The translations under genes were made by a program, and so were the position numbers. A stretch of DNA of 64,000 nucleotides from Thioclava sp. JE_KL1 (GTDB lineage Bacteria; Pseudomonadota; Alphaproteobacteria; Rhodobacterales; Rhodobacteraceae): assembly GCF_009296265.1 (NCBI RefSeq), contig NZ_WBJS01000007.1:248001-312000 (forward strand), given 5' to 3'. The notes below the pieces were generated by a model that was not told the DNA's origin, made no database searches, and saw nothing but the letters and a program-made list of their open reading frames with translations. Shown here piece by piece: positions 44,289 through 53,438 of this stretch (positions within the stretch are counted from its first letter, which is position 1; each line of letters opens with the position of its first letter).

Positions 44289-45119
44289 ATGACCATCGCC
44301 GTTACCGGAGCCACCGGCCATCTTGGCCAACTCACCCTTGCCGCACTGGCCGCGCGCGGCGCGACCGACGTGATCGGGCTGGCGCGCAGCCCCGAGAAGC
44401 TCACGGGCGCCGCGCGGCGTTTCGACTATTCCGACCCGAGCAGTTTCGACGCGCTGGCAGGTGTCGACACGCTGATCCTGATCTCGTCGAGCGAGGTCGG
44501 CCAGCGCGCGCCGCAACATCGAAACGTGATCGAGGCCGCCAAGGCGCATGGCGTCGACCATATTCTTTACACGTCTCTGCTGCATGCCGACCGTTCGAAG
44601 ATGCAACTGGCCGAGGAGCACGTGGCGACCGAGGCGGCGCTGGCCGCATCGGGGCTGAGCCATACGCTGCTGCGCAATGGCTGGTATGGCGAGAATTACG
44701 ACAGCGCGATCAGCTATGCTGCGCAATCGGGCACGATCGCCGGGGCGTCGGGATCAGGCCGGATCGCGGCAGCGTCGCGCGCGGATTACGCCGAGGCGCT
44801 GGCCGCAGTGGCGCTCGATCCCGGCTTGCAGGGCAAGACCTATGAGCTGGCGGGCGATGCGGGCTTCACCCTCGACGAGCTGGCCGCCGAGATCGCCGCA
44901 CAGGCCGGGCGCACGGTCGAGGTCTCGCACCTCTCCGAGGCCGAGTATCGCGCGTTGCTCGAGACGATGGGGCTGCCCGGCCCCTTCGCCGCGATCATCG
45001 CGGATTCGGATGCGCAGGCGGCCAATGGCGCGCTGTTCGACGACAGCCACGATCTGTCGCGGCTGATCGGCCGCCCGACCACGCCGCTGGCCGTGATCGT
45101 GCGCGCCGCGTTGGGGTGA
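44289..45119 (+). CDS. NmrA/QorB-like NAD(P)H-binding oxidoreductase
   Basis: Atypical short-chain dehydrogenase of 276 residues. The nucleotide motif is TGATGHLGQL (6-15), followed by LARSPEKL and the loop LISSSEVGQR, and the later motif RNGWYGENY is as in QorB quinone reductase. Together with the divergent HxlR gene it matches the E. coli ytfG (qorB)/ytfH pair, so reduction of quinones or related electrophiles is likely. AAGGAGG precedes the ATG. Confidence 0.85.
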   Translation: MTIAVTGATGHLGQLTLAALAARGATDVIGLARSPEKLTGAARRFDYSDPSSFDALAGVDTLILISSSEVGQRAPQHRNVIEAAKAHGVDHILYTSLLHADRSKMQLAEEHVATEAALAASGLSHTLLRNGWYGENYDSAISYAAQSGTIAGASGSGRIAAASRADYAEALAAVALDPGLQGKTYELAGDAGFTLDELAAEIAAQAGRTVEVSHLSEAEYRALLETMGLPGPFAAIIADSDAQAANGALFDDSHDLSRLIGRPTTPLAVIVRAALG

Positions 45120-45201
45120 CCTGCGACAGCGCCTATGACCGCGTTTGACGCGGCGTGTGGCGCGTGGCACTCAAGGCCAGACAGCATTACGGAGAATGGC
45201 C

Positions 45202-45609
45202 ATGCCGCGCGCCCGCACTCTCGATACGATCAGCCGCTATTACGACGCCTTCAACGCAGGCGATACGGCAGGGATGGAGGCCCAGCTGGGCGAGCCCTTC
45301 GCGCATCACGTGAACGAAGGGAAGATCCGCCACGGGATCGAGGCGTTCCGCGAATTCAACAAGCATATGAGCCGGTGCTATCGCGAGCAGCTGACCGACA
45401 TGGTCATCATGGCCAATGACTCAGGCACGCGGGCGGCGGCAGAGTTCATCGTCAATGGCGTCTATCTGGAGACCGATGACGGGCTGCCCGAGGCGCATGG
45501 GCAAAGCTATGTTCTGCCGGCGGGGGCGTTCTTCACGCTCGACGAGGGCAAGATCACGCGCGTCGTCACCTATTACAACCTCGCCGACTGGATCGCGCAG
45601 GTTTCCTGA
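45202..45609 (+). CDS. SnoaL-like/NTF2-fold protein (steroid isomerase-like)
   Basis: Protein of 135 residues of the NTF2-like fold, with DTISRYYDAFNAGDTAGMEA at the N-terminus, FAHHVNEGKIRHGIEAFREF and a C-terminal FFTLDEGKITRVVTYYNL. Such proteins are ketosteroid-isomerase-like enzymes or ligand binders; the substrate is unknown. ATG 45202 is preferred to one two codons earlier because of GGAGA at 45191. Its stop overlaps the acetyltransferase start by one base. Confidence 0.8.
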   Translation: MPRARTLDTISRYYDAFNAGDTAGMEAQLGEPFAHHVNEGKIRHGIEAFREFNKHMSRCYREQLTDMVIMANDSGTRAAAEFIVNGVYLETDDGLPEAHGQSYVLPAGAFFTLDEGKITRVVTYYNLADWIAQVS

Positions 45610-46190
45610 TGGAGGTGCGGCGGCTGACCGGAGAGGCGCTGGACGCAGCGCTCGACGACGTGGCGCGGCTGCGGATCGCGGTGTTTCGGGGCTGGCCCTA
45701 CATCTATGACGGCTCGCTCGACTATGAGCGGCAATATTTGCAGAGCTACCGGGAGAGCGATGCGGCGGTGGTCGTGGGCGCATTCGACGGGACGAAGTTG
45801 GTTGGCGCGGCCACAGGCACGCCGCTGGAAGATCACGCGGGTGATTTCGCGGCACCTTTCGCAGGCACCGGGTTGAAGCTTCAGGACGTGTTCTACTGTG
45901 CCGAGTCGGTCCTTCTGCCCGACTATCGCGGGCAGGGCCTCGGGTACGCCTTCTTCGATCATCGTGAGGCCCATGCGCGCGAGCTGGGGCGCAGCCATTC
46001 GGTCTTCTGCTCGGTGATCCGGCCCGACGATCATCCCTTGAGGCCCGTCGAGTATCGCCCGCTCGACGGGTTCTGGCGCAAACGGGGCTATGCCCCGATG
46101 GAGGGCGTAATCGCGCGGTTCAAATGGACCGATCTGGGTGAGGGTGAGCAGACCGAGAAGGCGCTGCAATTCTGGGGGCGCACGCTGTGA
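45609..46190 (+). CDS. GNAT family N-acetyltransferase
   Basis: Protein of 193 residues with the GNAT acetyl-CoA motif around LPDYRGQGLGYAFFDHREAH and a preceding VVGAFDGTKLVGAATGTP strand. The acceptor is unknown. It is translationally coupled upstream (TGATG) and downstream (GTGA) to the SnoaL-like and hydrolase genes, so the three products may act in one small pathway. Confidence 0.85.
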   Translation: MEVRRLTGEALDAALDDVARLRIAVFRGWPYIYDGSLDYERQYLQSYRESDAAVVVGAFDGTKLVGAATGTPLEDHAGDFAAPFAGTGLKLQDVFYCAESVLLPDYRGQGLGYAFFDHREAHARELGRSHSVFCSVIRPDDHPLRPVEYRPLDGFWRKRGYAPMEGVIARFKWTDLGEGEQTEKALQFWGRTL

Positions 46191-47092
46191 GCCGCGAGGT
46201 GATGATCGCGGCAGCGGCCTATCCGCTCGACTGGTTCGAGGACTGGGCGGGCTACGCGGCGAAGGTCACGTCTTGGGTGGCCGAGGCCGCAGGGCAGGGC
46301 GGGCAGCTTCTGGTCTTTCCTGAATACGGGGCGATGGAACTCGCGAGCCTGGGCGGGGCAGAGGTCGCGGGCGATCTCGAAGCCGCGCTGGTCCATGTAG
46401 CCGGGCTGCGAGCGGACATGGAAGCGTTGTTCGCAGGTCTCGCGGCGGAGCATGGCGTGCATATTCTCGCCCCCTCCGGACCCGTCATCGACGGCACCAA
46501 GCGCGTCAACCGGGCGAGCCTGTTCGGCCCCGGCGGGCTGATCGGGCATCAGGACAAGGCGATCATGACGCGGTTCGAGCGTGAGATCTGGCATGTCGAT
46601 GCAGGCGAGGGGCTAGTGCTTTTCGACACGGCGCTCGGCAAGATCGGCGTCACGATTTGCTACGACAGCGAATTCCCCCTGCTGGCGCGCGCGCTGGCCG
46701 AGGCGGGGGCGGAGATCATCCTCGTGCCCTCCTGCACTGACACGCTCGCGGGCTATAACCGGGTGCGGATCTGCGCGATGGCGCGCGCGCTCGAAAACCA
46801 ATGCGTGACCGTGCAGGCGCCGACCGTTGGCGATGCGCTCTGGTGCCCGGCTGTGGACGAGAACCGCGGCACGACTGCTATCTTCGCGCCACCCGACGGG
46901 CTCTGGCCGGAAAGCGGGATCGTGGCTGAAGGGGCGCCCGACTCACCCGGCTGGACCTTCGCGACGGTGGACTTGGATCGCGTCGCGCAAAGCCGGACTG
47001 CAGGAACCGTTTTGCCCTACAAACATTGGTCCGAGCAGTCCGAAGCGGCCCAAATAATCCGGATCGCTTCGGAAAACCCCGCCCAGCCTTGA
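46187..47092 (+). CDS. Carbon-nitrogen hydrolase (nitrilase superfamily)
   Basis: Protein of 301 residues with the Glu-Lys-Cys triad of the nitrilase fold: E46 in [10 protein letters not shown]124 in GHQDKAIM, and C158 in [10 protein letters not shown]. It hydrolyses an amide or nitrile; the subgroup is not clear. The start is GTG 46187, overlapping the acetyltransferase stop by four bases. The pairing of GNAT and nitrilase genes suggests a metabolite-repair or N-acyl amide task. Confidence 0.87.
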   Translation: MSREVMIAAAAYPLDWFEDWAGYAAKVTSWVAEAAGQGGQLLVFPEYGAMELASLGGAEVAGDLEAALVHVAGLRADMEALFAGLAAEHGVHILAPSGPVIDGTKRVNRASLFGPGGLIGHQDKAIMTRFEREIWHVDAGEGLVLFDTALGKIGVTICYDSEFPLLARALAEAGAEIILVPSCTDTLAGYNRVRICAMARALENQCVTVQAPTVGDALWCPAVDENRGTTAIFAPPDGLWPESGIVAEGAPDSPGWTFATVDLDRVAQSRTAGTVLPYKHWSEQSEAAQIIRIASENPAQP

Positions 47093-47119
47093 CATTCCAC
47101 TTGAATTTCGCGGCTTACG
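47089..47119 (+). promoter_or_regulatory. Candidate promoter for the infA cluster
   Basis: A consensus TTGACA lies at 47089-47094, overlapping the stop codon of the upstream hydrolase gene, with a weak -10 (CTTACG, 47114-47119) 19 bases on. A small hairpin GAGCG/CGCTC follows (47119-47136) in the leader. The -35 is convincing, the -10 is not. Confidence 0.4.
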
Positions 47120-47174
47120 AGCGCATTTAAACGCTCGCCCGCAGATGACGCGGGTAACCAATTATGGAGTGACC

Positions 47175-47393
47175 ATGGCCAAGGAAGAAATGCTCGAATT
47201 TCCCGGTGTCGTGAAGGAACTCCTGCCTAACGCGACGTTTCGGGTCGAGCTGGAAAACGGCCATGAGATCATCGCGCATATGGCAGGCAAGATGCGTAAG
47301 AACCGCATCCGTGTTCTGGCAGGCGACAAAGTTCAGGTGGAAATGAACACCTACGACCTCACGAAGGGTCGTATCAACTACCGCTTCAAGTGA
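47175..47393 (+). CDS. infA: Translation initiation factor IF-1
   Basis: Protein of 72 residues, an OB-fold factor that binds the ribosomal A site during initiation. The sequence [20 protein letters not shown] and [19 protein letters not shown] are the standard bacterial form. ATGGAGTGA precedes the start. It overlaps the Maf gene by four bases and leads the cluster infA-maf-RNase-yacG. Confidence 0.98.
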   Translation: MAKEEMLEFPGVVKELLPNATFRVELENGHEIIAHMAGKMRKNRIRVLAGDKVQVEMNTYDLTKGRINYRFK

Positions 47394-47959
47394 AGCTGAT
47401 CCTCGGCTCGGCGAGCCCGCGGCGGCGAGAGCTTCTGGCCCAACTCGGGCTGGAGCCTTTTGACGTGCGCCCCGCCGATATTGACGAGACGCCGCTGAAA
47501 GGCGAGGCCGCGCGCGACTATGTCGCCCGCATGGCCCGCGAGAAAGCGATGGCGCTCGATGTGGCCGAAGACGAGGTGCTGCTGAGCGCCGATACCACGG
47601 TGACCTGCGGGCGCCGAATCTTGGGTAAACCCGAAGACGAGAAAGAAGCGGCGGAGTTTCTCTGGCTGCTTTCCGGGCGTCGGCACCATGTGTTCACCGC
47701 TGTGGCGGTGCGCACGGCGCAGGGTCTGCGCGAACGGCTTGTCGATACGGTGGTGAAGTTTAAGCCGCTCAGCGACGAGGACGTGAACGGCTATCTCGCC
47801 TCGGGCGAATGGCACGGCAAGGCGGGCGGCTACGCGATCCAGGGACGCGGCGGTGCTTTCGTCCCGTGGATTCAAGGGTCCTTCACCGCAGTCGTGGGAT
47901 TGCCGCTCGCAGAAACCGCAAACCTGCTCGCAAGCGCGGGCATTCGAGGGGACGTATAA
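47390..47959 (+). CDS. Maf family nucleoside triphosphate pyrophosphatase
   Basis: Protein of 189 residues starting at GTG 47390, within the infA stop. The Maf motif is [18 protein letters not shown], then [18 protein letters not shown] and [12 protein letters not shown]. Maf enzymes hydrolyse modified or canonical nucleotides to monophosphates and guard against misincorporation. One base overlaps the RNase gene. Confidence 0.93.
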   Translation: MKLILGSASPRRRELLAQLGLEPFDVRPADIDETPLKGEAARDYVARMAREKAMALDVAEDEVLLSADTTVTCGRRILGKPEDEKEAAEFLWLLSGRRHHVFTAVAVRTAQGLRERLVDTVVKFKPLSDEDVNGYLASGEWHGKAGGYAIQGRGGAFVPWIQGSFTAVVGLPLAETANLLASAGIRGDV

Positions 47960-49011
47960 TGCAGGGGCGTGTGGTTCTGCTGGACGAGATCGCCGGTCGC
48001 GAAGCGGCGGCGCTGATGGTCGACGGGCAAATTGAAGGCCTGATTATCGACACCTCGGAGGAGATCAGCTTCGCCCCCGGCGCGATCCTGCGCGGCACCA
48101 TCGGTCGCCAGATGAAAGGGCAGGGCGGCGTCTTCGTTGATCTGCCCGAAGGCACGCGTGGCTTTCTGAAAGAGGTGAAGGGGCTCTCCCCCGGCCAGAC
48201 CGTGATTTGCATGGTCTCGGGCGGCACCGAGCCCGGCAAGGCGCTGCCAGTGACGCTGCGCGTGCTGTTCAAATCGCGCTACGCCATCGTCACCCCCGGC
48301 GCGCCCGGCATCAACGTCTCGCGCCGGATCCATGAAGACGATCTGCGCGCTGATCTGCAGGCAGCAGCCGAAGCGGTGATGGAAGGCTCGGATATGGGCG
48401 TGATTCTGCGTTCCGCCGCGGCCCATGTGCCGCTCGAAGAAGTGGCTGAGGATGTCGCCGCAATGCGCGAGCTGGCCGAGGCCGTGACTAGCGACGTTGA
48501 GGGCGGGCCGGAACTGCTCGTCGACGCGCCCGATCCGCATGAAGAAGCCTGGCGCGACTGGGCAGAACCCCTGCCCGACGAGGTGATCGAAGGCGGGTTC
48601 GACGACCACGGCGTCACCGACGCGATCGAAGCGCTTCTGCATCCACGTGTCGACCTGCCGGGCGGGGCGCATCTGATGATCGAGCCGACCCGCGCCCTGA
48701 TCGCGGTCGATGTCAATACCGGTAACGACACGACGCCTGCTGCGGCGCTGAAGGCGAATATCGCCGCGGCCCGCGAATTGCCCCGTCAACTGCGCCTGCG
48801 CGGCCTCGGAGGTCAGGTCGTGATCGACTTCGCCCCGATGCCCAAGCGCGACCGTCAGGCGCTGGAGCAGCAGCTGCGCCGCGCCGTCAAAGGCGAGCCC
48901 GAGACCTCGCTTGCAGGCTGGACACCGCTGGGCAATTTCGAGATGCAACGCAAGCGCGACCGCGTCCCGCTCGTGCGCCTGCTTCGGGGCCAAAACAGGG
49001 AGGCGAAATGA
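47959..49011 (+). CDS. Ribonuclease E/G family protein, short form
   Basis: Protein of 350 residues, much shorter than RNase G (about 490) or E. It keeps the S1 part (about 38-110) and the DNase I-like catalytic part with D251 and N253 in AVDVNTGND and D290 in VIDFAPM, equal to E. coli D303, N305 and D346. The Zn-link CPxC motif and the small domain needed for tetramer formation are absent. It is a conserved member of the infA-maf-yacG cluster in Alphaproteobacteria; its RNA targets are unknown. ATG 47959 overlaps the Maf stop. Confidence 0.88.
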   Translation: MQGRVVLLDEIAGREAAALMVDGQIEGLIIDTSEEISFAPGAILRGTIGRQMKGQGGVFVDLPEGTRGFLKEVKGLSPGQTVICMVSGGTEPGKALPVTLRVLFKSRYAIVTPGAPGINVSRRIHEDDLRADLQAAAEAVMEGSDMGVILRSAAAHVPLEEVAEDVAAMRELAEAVTSDVEGGPELLVDAPDPHEEAWRDWAEPLPDEVIEGGFDDHGVTDAIEALLHPRVDLPGGAHLMIEPTRALIAVDVNTGNDTTPAAALKANIAAARELPRQLRLRGLGGQVVIDFAPMPKRDRQALEQQLRRAVKGEPETSLAGWTPLGNFEMQRKRDRVPLVRLLRGQNREAK

Positions 49012-49199
49012 GCTGTCCGATCTGCGGTAAGGATGCCGACCCGAAATATCGCCCCTTCTGCTCCAAGCGTTGCGCCGACGTCGATCTGGCGCGCTGGTTG
49101 AACGGATCCTACGTCATTCCCGGCGATATCGCCGAGGAAGAAGAGCGCGCGCCGACCGGTCCCGCAGGCGATGATACGCCCCCCGGCAAGCCGCACTGA
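49008..49199 (+). CDS. yacG: DNA gyrase inhibitor YacG (zinc-binding)
   Basis: Protein of 63 residues with the zinc motif C3-x2-C6 ... C18-x3-C22 (SCPICGK and FCSKRCADVDLARWLNG), characteristic of YacG, which binds GyrB and blocks DNA binding in E. coli. The ATG overlaps the RNase stop by four bases. It is the last gene of the cluster. Confidence 0.92.
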   Translation: MSCPICGKDADPKYRPFCSKRCADVDLARWLNGSYVIPGDIAEEEERAPTGPAGDDTPPGKPH

Positions 49200-49297
49200 G
49201 ACGTTTCGCAAGTTCGCGTAAATTTCTGCGAAATCCCTCTGGACACCCCCCGCGCCCTCGTCTAGTAACCGCTCCACCAAGACCGAAAGGTCGCAGT

Positions 49298-49373
49298 GCC
49301 CGGATAGCTCAGTTGGTAGAGCAGCGGATTGAAAATTCGCGTGTCGGTGGTTCGAGTCCGCCTCCGGGCACCA
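49298..49373 (+). tRNA. tRNA-Phe (anticodon GAA)
   Basis: 76-base cloverleaf with encoded CCA: acceptor GCCCGGA/TCCGGGC, anticodon stem GCGGA/TTCGC around loop TTGAAAA giving GAA, and T arm GGTGG-TTCGAGT-CCGCC. It stands alone between yacG and a minus-strand gene. Confidence 0.97.
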
Positions 49374-49482
49374 CTTAGAATCTCAAAATAGAATTACGTG
49401 TTGGTCTGACTTCGCTCTATTCATAGCGTGGCTTCACACGGTTCTGCGCCGGTGAACTTTCCCCGCCGCAGACGGGAATAAC

Positions 49483-50187
49483 TTAACGCGGAAACTGCGG
49501 CTTGGGCGTGCGCGCGACCTCGTCAGCAGTCGCGGTGTGATTCAGCACGTAATGCGTCGCGACGACGTCGCCGATCAGCCCGGCAGCGGCTTCGGAAGCC
49601 GGATCGAAACCGCGCTCCACTGCCTGACCCAGCAGCGCCGCGTCATAGCCGGTGGCGATGAGTAGCCACGGCAGTGGTGTGTCGGCACCGCGCAGTGCTT
49701 GCTCGCGCGTCATCGGCGGCGGTGCTGTCGGACGGAGCAGCTGGACGCTGGCGACACCCGGGCGATAGGCGATCTCCTGCAGCACCTCCTGCGCGATCCA
49801 GGACGCCGCAGCGTCTTCGTGTCCGGGGCCGGGTTGAAAGCGGAAGGCTGTGGCGAAACCGCCCAAGCCATAGCCCTCGCTCGCCGGAATCGTGCAGAAA
49901 CCGCGCATCATGCCGCGAAACCGCGGCATGACCGCACCGGTCCAGGATGTGGGGTCGTTCAGGCGGTCGAGGTAGCCCTGCGACGTCGCCACGTCGGTCA
50001 CGCTGACTTCATAGGTGACCATGTAGCGTGGCCCGCTCTCGGTCGCGATCCAGCGCGTCGCCCGTAGAAAGCCGGGAACCGAGAGGCGCTCATGCAGGTG
50101 CTCATGGCTGTGCCAGTGGTCGTGGTCGGCGGTGTCACCGTCGATGTCATAGAACAGCACCATCGCCGCATCGCTGCAAAGCGCCAT
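49483..50187 (-). CDS. Hypothetical protein, possibly a dimeric alpha/beta-barrel fold
   Basis: Soluble protein of 234 residues. The N-terminus MVLFYDIDGDTADHDHWHSH with LHERLSVPGFLRATRW, and the repeat-like second half (AYRPGVASVQLLRP...), suggest two ferredoxin-like units as in dimeric alpha/beta-barrel proteins. No catalytic motif is recognised; the H-D-H-W-H-S-H-E-H stretch could bind a metal. GGGGGAGG precedes ATG 50187. Single gene between tRNA-Phe and tex. Confidence 0.6.
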   Translation of the reverse strand: MALCSDAAMVLFYDIDGDTADHDHWHSHEHLHERLSVPGFLRATRWIATESGPRYMVTYEVSVTDVATSQGYLDRLNDPTSWTGAVMPRFRGMMRGFCTIPASEGYGLGGFATAFRFQPGPGHEDAAASWIAQEVLQEIAYRPGVASVQLLRPTAPPPMTREQALRGADTPLPWLLIATGYDAALLGQAVERGFDPASEAAAGLIGDVVATHYVLNHTATADEVARTPKPQFPR

Positions 50188-50320
50188 GGTCCGCCTCCCC
50201 CGCCTATGTGGTTTCGCGTGACGCTATCGGCGGGGGCCGGGGAAGGCAAGTTGTGGCGCTGTTTCTGTGTCGCAGCTCACCTCTGGTAGATCCCCGATCG
50301 TTCAACCCGCTTGGCTGGCT

Positions 50321-52687
50321 TCAGCGCCGGTTCATCGCATCGCGAAGCGCTGCGCCGAACGCGCCATTGCTGCTGTCCTTCGCCGGCGCCTTGCCTTGGC
50401 CCTTGCCGGTCCCTTTTCCACGGGGGCCTTGCGGGCCGGGTTTGCCGCGATCCTGACCCTTGTCCTGCCGCGCCGGGCCTTTTCCCCGCGCAGGCGCGCC
50501 GCCCTCGGATTGCTTGCGCATCGACAGGCCGATCCGTTTGCGCGGAATATCGACCTCGGTCACGCGCACGCGCACCACGTCGCCCGCTTTTACCACCTCA
50601 TGCGGATCCTTCACGAAGCGATCTGCAAGCTGGCTGACATGCACCAGACCGTCCTGATGCACGCCGATATCCACGAAAGCACCGAAGGCGGCCACGTTGG
50701 TCACGGTGCCCTCCAGGCTCATCCCCGGCTTGAGGTCTTTGATGTCCTCCACGCCATCGGTGAACTGCGCGGTCTTGAAGGTGGGGCGCGGGTCGCGGCC
50801 GGGTTTTTCCAGTTCCGCGAAGATGTCGCGAATGGTGGGCAGACCGAAATCGCCGGTGACGAATTGCTCCGCGCGCAGGTCTTTCAGCGCGGTCGGCTGG
50901 CCCATGATCTCGCGGATGTCGCGGCCGCAGCTTTCCACGATCTTGCGTGCGACCGCGTAGGCTTCGGGGTGAACCGAGGAAGCATCGAGCGGTTCTTCGC
51001 CATCGCGGATACGCAGGAAGCCCGCGCATTGCTCGAAGGCCTTGGGGCCGAGCCCGGCCACCTCCATCAGCGCGCGGCGCGAGGGGAAGGCGCCATGCGC
51101 GTCGCGATGCGCGACGATGGCCTGCGCCAGTGCGGGCCCAAGCCCCGCGACCTGCGCCAGAAGCGGCGCGGAGGCCATGTTCAGATCGACGCCCACCGCG
51201 TTCACGGCATCTTCGACGACCGCCTCCAGCGCCTGCGACAGGCGACGCTGATCCACGTCGTGCTGATATTGTCCGACGCCGATGCTCTGCGGCTCGATCT
51301 TCACCAGTTCCGCCAGTGGGTCCTGCAGGCGCCGCGCGATCGAGACCGCCCCGCGCAAGCTCACGTCCAGATCGGGGAATTCGCGCGCGGCCAGTTCCGA
51401 GGCCGAATAGACCGAGGCACCCGCTTCCGAGACGACCACTTTCGTCGGCGCCCGCACCCCCGGCGGCAGCAGCTTCAGCGTGTCGGCGACCATCCGTTCG
51501 GTCTCGCGGCTGGCGGTGCCGTTGCCGATGGCGATCAGCTCGACGCCGTGGCGCTTGACCATGTCGATGATCTTCGTCTCGGCTCCGCGCAGGTCCATCT
51601 TCGGCTGGAAGGGGTAAAGGGTCGCGGTCTCCAAGAGCTTGCCAGTCGCGTCCACCACGGCGGCCTTCACCCCGGTGCGGATGCCGGGATCGAGGCCCAG
51701 CGTGGCGCGCGGACCGGCGGGGGCTGCCAGCAGCAGGTCATGCAGGTTGCGCGCGAAGACCTTGATCGCCTCGTCATGGGCGCGCTGGCGCAGCTCGCCC
51801 AGCAGGTCGACATAGAGCGAGACCGAGAATTTCACGCGCCACGCCCAACGCGCCACGTCGCGCAGCCAGAGATCACCGGGACGCCCGGCCTGAGTGTCGA
51901 GGGTCGCTGCGATCTGGCCGATCGCGCGGTCTTCACCGGTCTCGGGATCGGGCGCGATTTCCATCGTCACGATCTCTTCCTTCGCGGCGCGCAGAATGGC
52001 GAGCGCCCGGTGGCCGGGAATGTCGGCCCATTTCTCGCGGTGGTCGAAATAATCCGAGAACTTCGCGCCTGCCTCTTCCTTACCGGGCACGACCCGAGCG
52101 GCGATGAAGGCCTCGGCGCGCATGAAGTCGCGCAGGGTGCCGAGCAGTTCGGCGTTTTCCGACAGTTCCTCGGTCAGAATGTCGCGCGCGCCGTTCAGAG
52201 CATCCTTGGTCGTCGGCACGGCCTCGGTGACGTAGCCCTCCGCCAGTGCCTCGGGCGTGGCGCTCCGGTCTTCCTGAATGGCGCGCAACAGCGGCTCGAG
52301 TCCGTTCTCGCGCGCGATCATCGCCTTGGTGCGGCGCTTGGGTTTGAACGGCAGATAGATGTCTTCGAGCGTGGCCTTGCTTTCGGCCCGCGCGATGGAC
52401 CGTGCCAGATCGTCGGTCAGCTTGCCCTGCTCGCGGATCGAATTGAGGATCGTCTCGCGCCGCGCCTCCATCTCGCGCAGATAGCCCAGTCGATCCGAAA
52501 GCTGCCGCAGCTGCGTATCGTCGAGCCCGCCGGTGACCTCTTTGCGGTAGCGCGCCACGAAGGGCACGGTCGCCCCGCCATCTAGAAGTCCGATCGCTGC
52601 GGTCACCTGTGCGGGCTTCGCCGCGATATCCGTGGCGATGGTCTGCGCGATGCGGGCTTGGACGGGGGCGGAATCGGTTTGGGCCAA
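50321..52687 (-). CDS. tex: Tex family RNA-binding transcription accessory protein
   Basis: Protein of 788 residues: N-terminal Tex/SPT6-like helical region, a YqgF/RuvC-like domain (LGLDPGIRTGVKAAVVDATG is its start), helix-hairpin-helix repeats (about 500-570) and an S1 RNA-binding domain (about 645-720), ending in a basic Gly/Lys/Pro-rich tail. It binds nucleic acid and affects transcription and stress tolerance. The start is TTG 52687: an AGGAGA sits five bases upstream and no ATG fits. It is divergent from the IS607 element. Confidence 0.93.
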   Translation of the reverse strand: MAQTDSAPVQARIAQTIATDIAAKPAQVTAAIGLLDGGATVPFVARYRKEVTGGLDDTQLRQLSDRLGYLREMEARRETILNSIREQGKLTDDLARSIARAESKATLEDIYLPFKPKRRTKAMIARENGLEPLLRAIQEDRSATPEALAEGYVTEAVPTTKDALNGARDILTEELSENAELLGTLRDFMRAEAFIAARVVPGKEEAGAKFSDYFDHREKWADIPGHRALAILRAAKEEIVTMEIAPDPETGEDRAIGQIAATLDTQAGRPGDLWLRDVARWAWRVKFSVSLYVDLLGELRQRAHDEAIKVFARNLHDLLLAAPAGPRATLGLDPGIRTGVKAAVVDATGKLLETATLYPFQPKMDLRGAETKIIDMVKRHGVELIAIGNGTASRETERMVADTLKLLPPGVRAPTKVVVSEAGASVYSASELAAREFPDLDVSLRGAVSIARRLQDPLAELVKIEPQSIGVGQYQHDVDQRRLSQALEAVVEDAVNAVGVDLNMASAPLLAQVAGLGPALAQAIVAHRDAHGAFPSRRALMEVAGLGPKAFEQCAGFLRIRDGEEPLDASSVHPEAYAVARKIVESCGRDIREIMGQPTALKDLRAEQFVTGDFGLPTIRDIFAELEKPGRDPRPTFKTAQFTDGVEDIKDLKPGMSLEGTVTNVAAFGAFVDIGVHQDGLVHVSQLADRFVKDPHEVVKAGDVVRVRVTEVDIPRKRIGLSMRKQSEGGAPARGKGPARQDKGQDRGKPGPQGPRGKGTGKGQGKAPAKDSSNGAFGAALRDAMNRR

Positions 52688-52802
52688 GGCTGTCTCCTGA
52701 TGCGGTCGGGTTGCCAGCAATAGCCGCCTGCTCGGGCGGGGAAAAGGGGCTTTAGCAGTTTCCATTTGACTTATGCTTTTCGCATCATATATCATCTTTA
52801 TG

Positions 52803-53438
52803 ATGAAGAAGCTTGTAAGTATTGGCGAGGCCGCAAAGGCCCTAGGCGTGACTCCGCTCACCTTGCGCAGATGGGATGAGAGCGGCAAGCTCAAACCCGA
52901 CCTCGTAACCGAGGGTGGGCGGCGCCGCTATAACCTCGCCAAACTTCAGCCGGAGCTCCATCGGCAGCAGGATAACGCTGCCCGGCGCACGGTTGCCTAC
53001 GCACGCGTTTCCTCCCATGACCAGAAAACTGACCTGGAGCGCCAGGCGCAGCTTCTCGAGGCCTATTGCGCCGGGCAGGGCTGGACCTACGAGGTGGTCA
53101 CCGATCTCGGCTCTGGCATGAACTATCGCAAGAAGGGCCTCAAGCGCCTACTCGAAGACATTGTCGAGGATCGCGTCGGCCGACTGGTCATCACCCACAA
53201 GGATCGTTTGTTGCGCTTCGGCGCCGAGCTCGTCTTCGCGATCTGTGAGGCGAAGAACGTCGAGGTCGTAATCCTGAACCAGGGCGAAGACACCAGCTTC
53301 GAAGAGGATCTTGCCCGGGACGTGCTTGAGATCGTCACGGTGTTCAGCGCACGGCTCTACGGTGCGCGCTCCCGCAAGAGTGCGAAATTGATCGCCGACA
53401 TCAAGGCCGCGGCCGAAGGGGGCGATGATGGCGCTTGA
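52803..53438 (+). CDS. tnpA: IS607 family serine recombinase TnpA
   Basis: Protein of 211 residues: a MerR-like helix-turn-helix first (SIGEAAKALGVTPLTLRRWD), then a small serine recombinase domain with the catalytic serine in VAYARVSSHDQKTDLERQ and conserved arginines in HKDRLLRFG. It moves the element by site-specific recombination. Two adjacent in-frame ATGs (52800, 52803) could start it. It appears complete and overlaps tnpB by 14 bases. Confidence 0.93.
   Translation: MKKLVSIGEAAKALGVTPLTLRRWDESGKLKPDLVTEGGRRRYNLAKLQPELHRQQDNAARRTVAYARVSSHDQKTDLERQAQLLEAYCAGQGWTYEVVTDLGSGMNYRKKGLKRLLEDIVEDRVGRLVITHKDRLLRFGAELVFAICEAKNVEVVILNQGEDTSFEEDLARDVLEIVTVFSARLYGARSRKSAKLIADIKAAAEGGDDGA

Noticed and set aside
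50267-52585. A 772-residue open frame opposite tex
   Set aside because: It is a His/Arg/Ala-rich shadow of the tex coding strand in GC-rich DNA; tex has complete domains and a good ribosome-binding site on the other strand.
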